Of a stretch of 33,849 nucleotides of DNA, positions 14,780-22,661 are shown piece by piece; the first letter of the stretch is position 1, and each line of letters begins with the position of its first letter. A program made the translations under genes and the position numbers. A model generated the notes under the pieces. It searched no databases. It saw only the letters and a program-made list of their open reading frames with translations, and was not told where the DNA came from. The DNA is from a virus, in IMG/VR virus record IMGVR_UViG_3300035703_000275, positions 1 to 33,849 of that record, one strand, 5' to 3'.

Positions 14780-16575
14780 TATAGCACCCGAAGGCTGGGC
14801 GCTTCGGCAGGCGCGGTCTGTTGCATTGTCGCCGCTCCTATTGCCATTGCCAGCGCCACCGCAGGGTCAATTCGCTGCGTTGCTTTGCGCTTTGCAAACC
14901 ATCTGTTTTCCAGCGGGTCGCTATCGAACACCGCTGACATCATTGCGCTGATCAGCACTGGGTTGCGCTTCAAGCGCAGCCGGCCTTCGATCAGCAGTTC
15001 CTCAAGCATTGTAACGCTGCCCGGCATCCAAAGCCCGGCGTCACCTTCGTCCGTCTTGGCGCGTTTGCGGCCAGCTTGCGGGTGCTGCATCTCAGGGATG
15101 CTTAACCCCATACTGTCAGCCGCCTCGCGGAATCGGTCGAAGGCGTAGTTATCGTATGCCAGCAGTCCAATGGGGCTGGCTTCGTGAACGTCCAGCACGC
15201 CCTTGGCGACGTGTTCATACCCAACCCGCGCGCCCGGCGTAGTGTGCAGCCAGCCAAGATCGGCCCACGCCTCATACGGCGCACGGTCTTTCTCGCCGCG
15301 CTCCCGGATGCCCTGTTCAGGCGTCCAGGCTTCAACCCAAGCCGCAAACTTTGGCTTGCCGTCTTCCGTGAACCCATCAGCCGCAACAAAGGCCGCAGCG
15401 GTCAAATCGTTGCGGCCCGACAAATCCAGCCCCGCCGACAGCACGCTGCCAAACTCAGCCGGGTCAAAATCATCAAGCCGCTGTTCAAGCAACTCGCGGG
15501 CGATCCAGCTATTCTCGGCGTCCGTCCAGCGGCAGAAATTCAACCGCATGATTCCGTTGCGCTTGCCGGGCAGTTCCTTGGCCTGCTTGGCCTTCTTGGC
15601 CAGATAGTCCGGTTGCAGGATCGTACCTAGCAGCGGGTTAGCCTTGATCCAGCAAGTCGGATCGTTCAGCGGATCATCGTCTTTATCTAGGCCGCAGACA
15701 AAGCTGAACGTATCGTCATCAATCGGCTCGCCAATGTAAGGCGCGTCATCGTCCTTTGCCTCGCGGTTGCCCGATGCCACCCGGATCGCGTGTTCATGTT
15801 CTTCCCAGCAGATCGAATTGCGATCTGTGCCGCTGTTCGTGATCATCAGCAGCATAGGCTGCCGGCGAAACTTAAAACCCGCCTCCAGCATTTCAATGGC
15901 GTCACGGCTTGGATGCTCATGCACCTCATCCGCCAACCCAATGTGCGGGCGCAAACCTGATCCGGTCTTGCCGGCGTCACGCGACATTGGCCTGAAAAAA
16001 CTGCCGGTCTGCAACCAGGCCAGATTGTATTCCCGCGCCGGCCCGCCCGACTTTGTGACCCGTTTGGCCAGATCAGGCGACTGGTCAACCATCTTGACCG
16101 CATCGCGGAACAGGATCGCGGCCTGATCGCGCTGCGCACCCAAGCTGTAAATCTCTGCCCCGGCCTCGCCATCCGCCATCATGCCGTAAAGCCCGACGCC
16201 GGCCGCAAACGGGCTTTTGCCGTTGCCCTTGCCTTCCTCGATATAGGCTCGGCGGAACCTGCGGGTGTTATCCTCGCGCTTCCATCCAAACAGGCAGCCC
16301 AGCTTGAACGCTTGGCTGGGGTGCAGCAGAAATGGCCGCCCCTCGAATTGGCCGCCGTTCAGCCGCAGCCGTGTCTCAAAGAACCGCCAGACGCGCTCGG
16401 CAGCCTCAACGTCATAGCGCAGGCCGCGTTCGTGGCCGAACTTCAGATCGTCAAGGTGCCGGCGACAGGCGTTGCGGATGTGCGGCCCGGCCACAATCTT
16501 GCCAGCGACCACATCAGCCGCCCATGATGTGGCGCGGTCAGTTGACGCCAAAGAACTCGTCGGCTTCCTTTTCAT
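14779..16575 (-). CDS. Terminase large subunit (TerL), HK97/phage terminase_1 type
   Basis: A 598-residue DNA-packaging motor. The ATPase half holds the Walker A-like loop EEGKGNGKSPFAAG (KGNGKS at residues 116-121) and a Walker B region 'PHIGLADEVHEHPSRDAIEM'. The nuclease half has 'LSAGLDLSGRNDLTAAAFVA' with the metal-binding aspartate, and 'LLAYDNYAFDRF' further on. The C-terminus carries 'ALAMAIGAATMQQ', normal for the family. The start overlaps the small subunit gene by 38 bases. A later start is possible but the N-terminal residues look natural. Confidence 0.95.
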   Translation of the reverse strand: MKRKPTSSLASTDRATSWAADVVAGKIVAGPHIRNACRRHLDDLKFGHERGLRYDVEAAERVWRFFETRLRLNGGQFEGRPFLLHPSQAFKLGCLFGWKREDNTRRFRRAYIEEGKGNGKSPFAAGVGLYGMMADGEAGAEIYSLGAQRDQAAILFRDAVKMVDQSPDLAKRVTKSGGPAREYNLAWLQTGSFFRPMSRDAGKTGSGLRPHIGLADEVHEHPSRDAIEMLEAGFKFRRQPMLLMITNSGTDRNSICWEEHEHAIRVASGNREAKDDDAPYIGEPIDDDTFSFVCGLDKDDDPLNDPTCWIKANPLLGTILQPDYLAKKAKQAKELPGKRNGIMRLNFCRWTDAENSWIARELLEQRLDDFDPAEFGSVLSAGLDLSGRNDLTAAAFVAADGFTEDGKPKFAAWVEAWTPEQGIRERGEKDRAPYEAWADLGWLHTTPGARVGYEHVAKGVLDVHEASPIGLLAYDNYAFDRFREAADSMGLSIPEMQHPQAGRKRAKTDEGDAGLWMPGSVTMLEELLIEGRLRLKRNPVLISAMMSAVFDSDPLENRWFAKRKATQRIDPAVALAMAIGAATMQQTAPAEAPSLRVL

Positions 16576-16918
16576 CGTCGCCGCCTGTCAGCACTTTGCT
16601 GCGGTTGGTCGGATCCGCACCCAGCTTCGACAAGATGGCCTGCAACATCGACAGCTTGGTCACGCTCACGTCAGGATCAGTCATCAGCTCGCCGCGAACC
16701 TTGGCAGCAACCTCGACCATTGAACGGTCGCTTTCCATCAGCCACGGCAGTTCGCGCTTGAAGCCTTCCCATGCGCGCTTTCCAGCTTCCGGCAGAAAGT
16801 CAGAAGGCTTGCCCAGCGGCGCAGTGACGGGGTTGGCGCGGTGCTTGTGTCGGCCAGGGTTTTTGATTTCAGCGCCCGTCGCCTTCGCTTTGGCGACAGG
16901 CAGGCGGGGGTTTGCCAT
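16538..16918 (-). CDS. Terminase small subunit (P27-like)
   Basis: A 126-residue protein from the ATG at 16918: MANPRLPVAKAKATGAEIKN, then 'PSDFLPEAGKRAWEGFKREL' and 'SDRSMVEVAAKVRGEL'. This is the pattern of P27-family small terminases ('k..G.....P..l...a...w......l.......Dr.al...a'). It recognises phage DNA and hands it to TerL, encoded immediately downstream with an overlap. The frame is open further upstream to 17035, but that region is out of character and the 16918 start fits the family. Confidence 0.85.
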   Translation of the reverse strand: MANPRLPVAKAKATGAEIKNPGRHKHRANPVTAPLGKPSDFLPEAGKRAWEGFKRELPWLMESDRSMVEVAAKVRGELMTDPDVSVTKLSMLQAILSKLGADPTNRSKVLTGGDDEKEADEFFGVN

Positions 16919-17003
16919 CGGTGAACTTTCAACTGTGGATGCGTGTTTTGTGGCCACCATACGGTTTCCCGCTTGCCACCTTCCAAGGTTCTGACCCCCC
17001 CGG

Positions 17004-17291
17004 TCACACCGCCCAGCCATCAAGTCCGATCTCAACCCTGACCCGATGCCCCATCGCCTCGTTCGTCACGTCCACATGGCATTGACGACACAGCGCCCGC
17101 AGATTGCCCCGCTCGGTTGCGTGACCGCCTAGGTGCAACGGCACGATGTGATCGACCTCTTGCGCAGCCGTCACCCGATCACCGCTCAGACAGATGCGGC
17201 ACAGCGGCTCGGCCATCAGCACCTCGCGCCGTATCCGCTGCCATGCTCTGCCACGAACGCGCTCGGTTGCTGCGGTCATATCGCTGGCCAT
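17004..17291 (-). CDS. HNH endonuclease next to terminase
   Basis: A 95-residue protein from the ATG at 17291, with 'GRAWQRIRREVLMAEPLCRI' and the nuclease core CRIC ... VDHIVPLHLGG ... NLRALCRQCH. The two Cys pairs bind structural zinc, and DH plus N-L and the final H form the HNH active site. Small HNH proteins beside HK97-type terminases are common and are needed for packaging in HK97-like phages (gp74). The frame extends upstream to a TTG at 17399, but a terminator lies there, so the internal ATG is preferred. The ribosome binding site is weak. Confidence 0.85.
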   Translation of the reverse strand: MASDMTAATERVRGRAWQRIRREVLMAEPLCRICLSGDRVTAAQEVDHIVPLHLGGHATERGNLRALCRQCHVDVTNEAMGHRVRVEIGLDGWAV

Positions 17292-17343
17292 TCCGTTGCG
17301 GTGGGCGTGTAACGATGGCCAGCGCCGGCTTGGCCGGATAAGC

Positions 17344-17374
17344 AAAACCCCCAACGCGCTAACGTCAGGGGCTT
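17344..17374 (-). terminator. Probable terminator between replication and packaging genes
   Basis: On the minus strand CCCC, an internal loop, ACG, a 6-base loop, CGT and GGGG form a stem followed by GTTTTGCTT. It lies after the stop of the 17454-17720 gene and before the HNH gene start. The stem is imperfect, so efficiency is uncertain. It would separate the early leftward operon from the late operon. Confidence 0.5.
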
Positions 17375-17453
17375 CGTGGCTGCTGCGCTCTAGGCGCAAT
17401 TCAAGCCGTGACGCTTGGTAACATATCCCACGCCGTTACGCAATCCCCTTTGA

Positions 17454-17720
17454 TTACCCGGCTCTCATATCGTTAGGCAGCCAAGATGCCAGTGCTTTTG
17501 CTGTTGCTGTGTCCCCATTTTCATGTGCCGCAAAAAGCGCAACGGTAACGCCTGTCTGCAAAGCGGCAGTCGCTGCGCGGATAGCGGCCAACTCGGCCAT
17601 TCTGCGCTTAGGAATGATTCCCGCTTCTTGCCCTTCCAAAACAAACTGTAACGCCATTTCCGCTATGGTGTCACGAACCTCATCAAAACGCTTAGTCGGC
17701 AAACCAATGTGTTTAGTCAT
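17454..17720 (-). CDS. Hypothetical protein
   Basis: An 88-residue helical protein from the ATG at 17720: MTKHIGLPTKRFDEVRDTIA, then 'EAGIIPKRRMAELAAIRAAT' and 'HENGDTATAKALASWLPND'. AGAGGGG lies 8 bases before this ATG and the start overlaps the preceding stop by one base. An upstream ATG at 17741 would add seven residues. No family recognised. It is the last gene of the early leftward operon. Confidence 0.7.
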   Translation of the reverse strand: MTKHIGLPTKRFDEVRDTIAEMALQFVLEGQEAGIIPKRRMAELAAIRAATAALQTGVTVALFAAHENGDTATAKALASWLPNDMRAG

Positions 17721-18310
17721 CAGATCAACCCCTCTGCCCATGCCTCAAACGCATCTGCCTCAAACTGCACTGGCGCTGGCCGCACTGGCACACGCTCACC
17801 AGCTTCATGCCACGCAAGCAGATCATCAGCCACCGATGCGATCCAGCATTCTAGGTGTTCGCGGTTATGCGCGCGGCGACCACCGAACCAACGCTCTGCG
17901 ATTTGATCCAGCGTTTCGTTGTCGCGGTTTTCCAGCGCCTGCTTAACCAAGGCCAAGGCAAGCTGATTACGAACAGCAACCTCCATTGCCTCGTGTTTCA
18001 TGCGCCGCCCGACAAGGCGTTCAGGCCGCGCATCGCCGCCTCCGGTTGGTGGGCATAGGGCAGACCGCACCACGTCCCACCCTGCCTCTGCACAAGCCTG
18101 GTCGAGCAGCACAAGCATCCCCTGCTGCTGCTGTGACAGCCATCCCCAGCGCAATGCCGGGCATATGCGCCGCCGCGTGTGCAGCGCCTCCCGTTTTACC
18201 TCGCCGGGCATCATCACCACCCGCGCATCGGTGAAGCCATCCCCTGCCCTGATCTGATCGACAAAGTCGCCAATCGGCTGCGGCGTGGCTTTGCGCTTGG
18301 CTTTGGGCAT
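17720..18310 (-). CDS. Hypothetical protein of the replication operon
   Basis: A 196-residue protein from the ATG at 18310: MPKAKRKATPQPIGDFVDQI. AGGAG stands 8 bases upstream, which decides the start against a more distal one at 18367. It contains 'LRWGWLSQQQQGMLVLLDQA' in the middle and a histidine- and tryptophan-containing segment 'NREHLECWIASVADDLLAWH' near the C-terminus. The basic N-terminus could contact nucleic acid. I do not recognise a family. It follows the primase-helicase gene. Confidence 0.75.
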   Translation of the reverse strand: MPKAKRKATPQPIGDFVDQIRAGDGFTDARVVMMPGEVKREALHTRRRICPALRWGWLSQQQQGMLVLLDQACAEAGWDVVRSALCPPTGGGDARPERLVGRRMKHEAMEVAVRNQLALALVKQALENRDNETLDQIAERWFGGRRAHNREHLECWIASVADDLLAWHEAGERVPVRPAPVQFEADAFEAWAEGLI

Positions 18311-18347
18311 CGGTGCAACTCCTGGCTGGTGGAATGGCGGCGTGGGA

Positions 18348-19835
18348 TTAAGCGTCTTCGCCAGCAAACATCATCGCAGGCCGCTCAAAACGGGCGCGTT
18401 CCCAATCAAAAGCCAAATCTTCAACACCAATCTTCCCCGGCAGGCCCATGCGAACCTTGACGGTGGCAACCGTGGTGATGTTGCTATCTTGCTTCTTGCG
18501 GTGGATCACGATCCCGTAGTCAGCCTTATTGGCCCAATGCGATGAGCCGGCGATCATGTAGAGCGTCGGCGGTAAGCTGGCCTGGTCGCTGTTCGGCTTG
18601 GCAGGGTGCGCAACCACAACCACGGCCACCGCGTAATCGCGGGCGAAGCGTTTCAGCAGGCGAATGGCGCGGCCCGTGTATTCGGTTTCGCTTTCGTCGC
18701 GGCCCCGCTTGTGATCCATTTCGTTCCACGGATCGAGAACCAGCACCTTGCAGCCGTCACGCAGCACGGCGATCTTGGCCAGCTCAAGCACCTGTTCAAG
18801 ATCAAGGTCGCTGTCATCGTCAACCGATTGCTGGGCAATGATGGTCAGTCGGTCGCGGATCATCTGGTCAGCCCATGCCCGCTTTTCAGGTGTCAGCCCC
18901 TTGAGATTTGAGCCAACAAGATGCTGGCGCAATTCGTTGACCAGCACCGGCTTGATGGCCGTCTCAAAGCTACCCATGCAGATGTTGACGCCCTGATCCA
19001 TCAGATCCGCAAGGCAAGCCATCATCCACGTTGTCTTGCCGCGACCTGCGTAGCCGGTGACGACCGTGAAGGTGCCGGGCAGCACAGGCCACATATCCCA
19101 CATGCACGGCACACGAACGCGGAACGGCTCCCACGTTGGCGGCTCCGGAAAGTCGTCGATCTTGTAAAGCCCCTGCACCGGATAAGGCTTGGCCATGTTG
19201 ATGCACCGCGTAACGCCAGCCTCGCCGTGCGCCACCAACACATCGTTCAAATCTTTCATGCCAGGCGGGTAATCGATAAACCGGCAGCGTTCGGCACCAA
19301 GCCGGCGCACCAGTTCAGCGGCAAGGATGCGCCCTGGCTCGTCGCCATCGGTGGCGATGATGAACGTCTGCACCCGGTCAAGCAGGCGGCGGGCGTTCCA
19401 GATCGGCGCATAGCGGGCGGCATCGTTGGCCGGGTCAATCGCGCCTTCCGTGGCCTTGGCCGGTGCGCCGTTCGGCACGGACAGCACGCGGGTAAAGCCC
19501 GCCGTCATCGCTGACAGTGCGTCCATCTCCCCCTCGGTGATAATCACCGGCTCGGATGGCTTGAACAGTTCCACATCCGTCAAGCACCGCAGGTTCCACA
19601 GCAGCAAGGGCGCGCCCTCGTCCATGCGAAACGCCTTCCGGCTTGTGAGGCGATACTTGCAGTTGACCTGATCCCCCGTCTCCGGGTCGGCATACGGAAA
19701 GGCCAGCCAATGCCCGCCTTCGCCGCTCATCGTGGTGACGCCAGCGCGCATCGCCGTCTCCACGTCGATCCCGCGCGTTTCCAGAAACTTCATGTGTTCC
19801 CGATGCAGTGGCATTGCTTGCCCCTTTCCATTCAC
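18348..19835 (-). CDS. Phage primase-helicase, T7 gp4 / Twinkle-like (TOPRIM + RecA-like helicase)
   Basis: A 495-residue protein if started at GTG 19835, or 488 from ATG 19814. The TOPRIM domain has EPVIITEGEMDALSAMTAG (Glu near residue 101), 'FIIATDGDEPGR' (about 159-170) and 'MKDLNDVLV'. The helicase domain has the Walker A loop GYAGRGKTTW (about 261-270) and a Walker B-like 'CKVLVLDPWNEMDHKRG', then 'VVVVAHPAKP'. It primes and unwinds DNA at the phage fork. Related proteins carry an N-terminal zinc ribbon. Here that ribbon is encoded immediately upstream in another frame (see the 19435-20001 entry). AAGGGG stands before ATG 19814, so a helicase-only form is possible. Confidence 0.9.
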   Translation of the reverse strand: MNGKGQAMPLHREHMKFLETRGIDVETAMRAGVTTMSGEGGHWLAFPYADPETGDQVNCKYRLTSRKAFRMDEGAPLLLWNLRCLTDVELFKPSEPVIITEGEMDALSAMTAGFTRVLSVPNGAPAKATEGAIDPANDAARYAPIWNARRLLDRVQTFIIATDGDEPGRILAAELVRRLGAERCRFIDYPPGMKDLNDVLVAHGEAGVTRCINMAKPYPVQGLYKIDDFPEPPTWEPFRVRVPCMWDMWPVLPGTFTVVTGYAGRGKTTWMMACLADLMDQGVNICMGSFETAIKPVLVNELRQHLVGSNLKGLTPEKRAWADQMIRDRLTIIAQQSVDDDSDLDLEQVLELAKIAVLRDGCKVLVLDPWNEMDHKRGRDESETEYTGRAIRLLKRFARDYAVAVVVVAHPAKPNSDQASLPPTLYMIAGSSHWANKADYGIVIHRKKQDSNITTVATVKVRMGLPGKIGVEDLAFDWERARFERPAMMFAGEDA

Positions 19836-20001
19836 AGTGGTGGCAAATCCACGTTGAGCCTTTGTCGTCGATCTTCACGCTCAGGCAGCGCACGGTTTTC
19901 TTTTTGCGGTGCGGGCTGCACTGCGGGCATGTCGCCTGATGTTCGCCCTGGCCGTAGTTGCTGAGCCGGATGCCAGCGCGATTCAGAGCGTCGGCAATCA
20001 T
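19435..20001 (-). CDS. Zinc-ribbon N-terminal part of the primase, out of frame with the helicase
   Basis: The frame starts MIADALNRAGIRLSNYGQGE and contains a four-Cys zinc ribbon: CPQC near residues 25-28 and CHHC near residues 53-56, followed by EWKG. This is the zinc-binding domain expected at the start of a T7 gp4-like primase. After 'CEWKGA' the frame becomes arginine/glycine-rich noise, while the helicase frame begins exactly there (GKGQAMPLHREHMKFLETRG). The two join if one base is skipped at AAAGGGG (plus-strand 19821-19827). The 550-residue fusion would have normal family length. Either a one-base sequence error or mutation, a +1 frameshift, or separate translation of the two parts explains it. 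The 3' two thirds of this frame are probably not coding. Confidence 0.55.
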   Translation of the reverse strand: MIADALNRAGIRLSNYGQGEHQATCPQCSPHRKKKTVRCLSVKIDDKGSTWICHHCEWKGASNATASGTHEVSGNARDRRGDGDARWRHHDERRRRALAGLSVCRPGDGGSGQLQVSPHKPEGVSHGRGRALAAVEPAVLDGCGTVQAIRAGDYHRGGDGRTVSDDGGLYPRAVRAERRTGQGHGRRD

Positions 20002-20720
20002 CAGACCGCGCCCATGATGCGGCTGCGCTCGTCGTCGTTCATGCCAGCGCCTTCGCTTGGCCGGTTGAGGTTGACAGCGTTGCGTTTGAGGCAGGCGGCG
20101 ATGAACGGCACCGGATCAACAGCTCGCTCGATTTGGGATTGGGTGATGGCCTTGGCTGTTTCAGCCTGCCCATAATCGCGGCACCACTTGCCGATAAGCC
20201 CGCCTGATTTTTGCCCGCCAAGATACTTTTTAGCGGCGTCCCAAAACGCCTTATCCGGCGACGCTTCAGCGTCAGTAGATTTATCTACTGAACTCTTATC
20301 TCTATCTCTATCTCTTATGCTTGAGCCTGCCTTAAGCCCCCGCTCTTGCAAGTCGCTGTTTTCATTAGCCGCAGCCTGTTTTTCGGCACGCTTTCGTCCA
20401 CCGTTCGCGCCTGCTTCGCTGAGCTTTCGCAGAAGTTTCGCCTGACTTTCGAGTTCGTTTTGGGCGCGTTGATTGGTCAGCAGGCCATCAACTTCGGTCA
20501 GTTTGCCGGCTTCAATCAGGCGCTCAACAAGCGACTTTGCAAGCCTGGCAGAGCATCCCATGACGCCGGCCAGATACCGCCAATCGGCAGGCACAGAACC
20601 GCCGCGCGCATAGATCAGGTCAAGCACCACGATGTAGGCACCGATAGCTTCCGGCCCCATGCCCTGCACGCCCTCAAGGAAGTCGCGCGGGTTGTGTTTA
20701 TACCAAGCTGCGCCGCTCAT
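20001..20720 (-). CDS. DUF1376-like (YdaU-type) replication protein
   Basis: A 239-residue protein whose N-terminus reads 'WYKHNPRDFLEGVQGMGPEA', then 'GAYIVVLDLIYARGGSVPAD'. This is the pattern of DUF1376 / YdaU-type phage replication proteins ('Y..dyl..t..Ls..e.GaY..Lld.yw..ggplp.d'). A winged-helix-like region follows (CSARLAKSLVERLIEAGKLT). The middle (about 105-155) is charged and low-complexity (KSSVDKSTDAEASPDKA). The C-terminal 'CRDYGQAETAKAITQSQIER' and 'DPVPFIAACLK' resemble DnaA-N/helicase-loader ends. It probably loads the helicase encoded next. The start overlaps the previous stop by four bases. Confidence 0.8.
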   Translation of the reverse strand: MSGAAWYKHNPRDFLEGVQGMGPEAIGAYIVVLDLIYARGGSVPADWRYLAGVMGCSARLAKSLVERLIEAGKLTEVDGLLTNQRAQNELESQAKLLRKLSEAGANGGRKRAEKQAAANENSDLQERGLKAGSSIRDRDRDKSSVDKSTDAEASPDKAFWDAAKKYLGGQKSGGLIGKWCRDYGQAETAKAITQSQIERAVDPVPFIAACLKRNAVNLNRPSEGAGMNDDERSRIMGAV

Positions 20721-20911
20721 GCTGCCCTCAATTCGTGCAATTCCAGCATCGCGGCGAACGTCTCGCCGTTGATGGTGCCGGCCTCGTAAAGCGTTGCCAG
20801 AAGCTGCTTGTGATGCGCTGGCGACGTGGCCACGCGCTGCGCCAGATCAAGCATGACGCTGGCCATCGCAGAGCCTATGGAGAGCGCCTGATCAGGCAAC
20901 ATGGCGGTCAT
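20717..20911 (-). CDS. Hypothetical small protein
   Basis: A 64-residue helical protein (MTAMLPDQALSIGSAMASVM, ending ETFAAMLELHELRAA). It is coupled on both sides: the ATG overlaps the RusA-like stop and the stop overlaps the start of the DUF1376-like gene. No family recognised. The clear coupling and matching codon use support it as a gene. Confidence 0.7.
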   Translation of the reverse strand: MTAMLPDQALSIGSAMASVMLDLAQRVATSPAHHKQLLATLYEAGTINGETFAAMLELHELRAA

Positions 20912-21255
20912 GCCAGCACCTCAAGCAAAACCGCCCCGCCCCGCACTGGGTCAGCCCAGCGATAAGTCGGCTGAAACCGTGCATCATTGACACCCCAGGC
21001 CAGCGCCACGCCGTCTTGCGCGTGCTTCAGGCTGGCAATGACGTTGTCCATGTCGCGGGCGCGGTTATCAGGCGGGCAAAGCGTCCACAGCAGCGCCACC
21101 GGGCCAGCATCAGGCAGCGCGGGCCTGCCGGCAGCATACGCCAGCGTGTGCGCTTCACCCTTGGCGATCTTGGCCACGCGGCTGCGCTGCATGAAGTGAG
21201 TGCGCGCGTTAGGTGATAGCCGCTTGTCGGGCCACGGCAGAGCAACGCGCGTCAT
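20908..21255 (-). CDS. rusA: RusA-like Holliday junction resolvase
   Basis: A 115-residue protein from ATG 21255: MTRVALPWPDKRLSPNARTH, with the catalytic-type segment 'RARDMDNVIASLKHAQDGVA' followed by 'GVNDARF'. The D-x-DN-x6-K-x3-D arrangement and the late ND are the RusA signature. The enzyme cleaves four-way junctions made during phage recombination and replication. The 21255 start overlaps the stop of the small upstream gene as ATGA, which decides it against an ATG at 21306. Length is normal for RusA. Confidence 0.88.
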   Translation of the reverse strand: MTRVALPWPDKRLSPNARTHFMQRSRVAKIAKGEAHTLAYAAGRPALPDAGPVALLWTLCPPDNRARDMDNVIASLKHAQDGVALAWGVNDARFQPTYRWADPVRGGAVLLEVLA

Positions 21256-21383
21256 GCCGTCCACCCCAGGGCGCGCTGCACATCGTTCATCGTGCGGCCA
21301 GTCCACATGGCAATGAACGGCACGCTATGGCCACGCCACAACAGGTAGCGCGCCTGCCAGCGCCAAGGCAGTAGCGCGATCAT
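21252..21383 (-). CDS. Small hypothetical protein, 43 residues
   Basis: This short frame starts at ATG 21383, inside the stop of the preceding gene (ATGA), and stops at the start of the RusA-like gene (ATGA). It encodes MIALLPWRWQARYLLWRGHS and ends 'TMNDVQRALGWTA'. The double overlap fills the only gap in the operon, which supports it as real. The aromatic/arginine composition is unusual. The C-terminal part resembles the helix of a small DNA-binding motif, but I cannot assign it. Confidence 0.65.
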   Translation of the reverse strand: MIALLPWRWQARYLLWRGHSVPFIAMWTGRTMNDVQRALGWTA

Positions 21384-22165
21384 GCGGCCACGTTCCGCCA
21401 AGCATCCGGCTGCCAACCGCGCCGTTCAGCTTCCGCAATCAATTCATCAGCCTGCCAAAGCCGGCCCGAAAAACGATAGCCGGGCAAGTTCGCGTCATAG
21501 ATGCGCAACGGGTAGCAAGGCCCCTTGCGTTGCAACCACCGCATCGCCTGATCTGCGCGCGTCACAGCCGAAGTCTGCGCATCTTTGACCAGCGGCAACT
21601 TCCAGCCCGTTGGCTTCATGGCCACCGGGTTGCGCTTCGGAGCATCTTTCGCGGCAGCCAGGCGCGCGGCCTTCTGCAACGCCGCGTTACGCCGGCCCGC
21701 TTCGACCATCGCCCGCGCACCGGCAGTCGCTACCAGCGCCCGCGCCTGATCGCCCGCCTCTTGCAGCCAGTATTCAATCTGGCGTTCGCTGCACTTGTAG
21801 ATGGCGCGCAGCCGTGTCTTGCCGTTGATCTTGCACTGCGCCATAAAATCAGCCGGCACAGGCGCACGAAGCAACCGCTTTTCACGCTTCTCGCCAATGT
21901 CGGCAAGCCAGCGCTTAACAATCGCGTGGCGCGCACGGTAGTGGCGCATAAGCTGCTCAGTCGTCATCGTGCTGGCCACGGCAGCGAAGTCGTCAGGCAT
22001 CGCGCGGATACGGTCACGCTTTACACCGGCTTCATCACGCCACCGCCGCACCACAAACATGCCGGCACGGTAATGCGCGCACAATTCAATGTCAGTCATA
22101 ACAGCGGCGTGTTCGGCAAAGTCAGACGGCGCAGGGCGCTCAAGATGCTGGTTTTTGCGGGTCAT
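21380..22165 (-). CDS. DNA-binding protein with repeated HTH-like modules
   Basis: A 261-residue protein. Residues 1-140 hold three related modules of about 40-48 residues: 'APSDFAEHAAVMTDIELCAH', 'MPDDFAAVASTMTTEQLMRH' and 'VPADFMAQCKINGKTRLRAI'. Each runs on to a 'YxxxxxxVxRWxxExG'-like helix (HYRAGMFVVRRWRDEAG; HYRARHAIVKRWLADIG; IYKCSERQIEYWLQEAG). This looks like tandem helix-turn-helix units. The C-terminal part (about 200-261, 'DQAMRWLQRKGPCYPLRIYD') resembles a separate small winged-helix-type domain. It may be a replication initiator, a regulator or an organiser of the origin. Its place at the head of the replication genes fits. Coupled to both neighbours. Confidence 0.75.
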   Translation of the reverse strand: MTRKNQHLERPAPSDFAEHAAVMTDIELCAHYRAGMFVVRRWRDEAGVKRDRIRAMPDDFAAVASTMTTEQLMRHYRARHAIVKRWLADIGEKREKRLLRAPVPADFMAQCKINGKTRLRAIYKCSERQIEYWLQEAGDQARALVATAGARAMVEAGRRNAALQKAARLAAAKDAPKRNPVAMKPTGWKLPLVKDAQTSAVTRADQAMRWLQRKGPCYPLRIYDANLPGYRFSGRLWQADELIAEAERRGWQPDAWRNVAA

Positions 22166-22632
22166 CAGCGCACACCCGCTTGCAGATCGGCCAAACGTGA
22201 CCGCAGCGTGTCGATCACAGCGCCCGCGTCCGCAACCTCGGCGGCCATGTCCAACAACTCGCGGTCGCTGAAGCGGCCATCTGGGCTTGTGGCCATCATC
22301 TTGTGCAGCAGGCTGACCACCGGCAGCGCATCGGTGCGGGACGTGTAATCAAGCTTGACCAGCACATAGCCAGCCAGCCCAAACGCAGCATTGGCCATAG
22401 CTGGCCCCAGCGCGACCGTAGAGGCGACCAGCGTGGCTGCACTCATGCCGGATTCGCCCTTGCGATACAGCGCGGCAGCATCAGCAGATCGGCCAACCTT
22501 GAGGCCAAGCTGCAAATCAGTCAGATCGCGTTCCGCCTTGATGTCAGTAAGCACCACAGCAATTGCAGTGTTCACCGAAGTCTCGGATATATTGCTCCAC
22601 ATTCGGTTGTTGTTCGGTTGTATTGCAGCCAT
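22165..22632 (-). CDS. Small HTH-like early regulator, CII-like in position
   Basis: A 155-residue protein: MAAIQPNNNRMWSNISETSV, then 'LTDIKAERDLTDLQLGLKVG' and 'ADAAALYRKGESGMSAATLV', which has the look of a Cro/CI-type helix-turn-helix (residues about 28-70). The C-terminal half is helical (DRELLDMAAEVADAGAVIDT). It is the first gene after a strong terminator and heads the replication operon, the position of CII- or replication-control proteins in lambdoid phages. GGAAG lies 8 bases before the ATG. Function is inferred from fold impression and place only. Confidence 0.65.
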   Translation of the reverse strand: MAAIQPNNNRMWSNISETSVNTAIAVVLTDIKAERDLTDLQLGLKVGRSADAAALYRKGESGMSAATLVASTVALGPAMANAAFGLAGYVLVKLDYTSRTDALPVVSLLHKMMATSPDGRFSDRELLDMAAEVADAGAVIDTLRSRLADLQAGVR

Positions 22633-22661
22633 TGTGCTTCCAATGATTACGATGAACTCAG

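Noticed and set aside
17291-17399. Upstream extension of the HNH gene to a TTG start
   Set aside because: It would code through the probable terminator, and its residues show no family pattern. The internal ATG gives a complete HNH domain.
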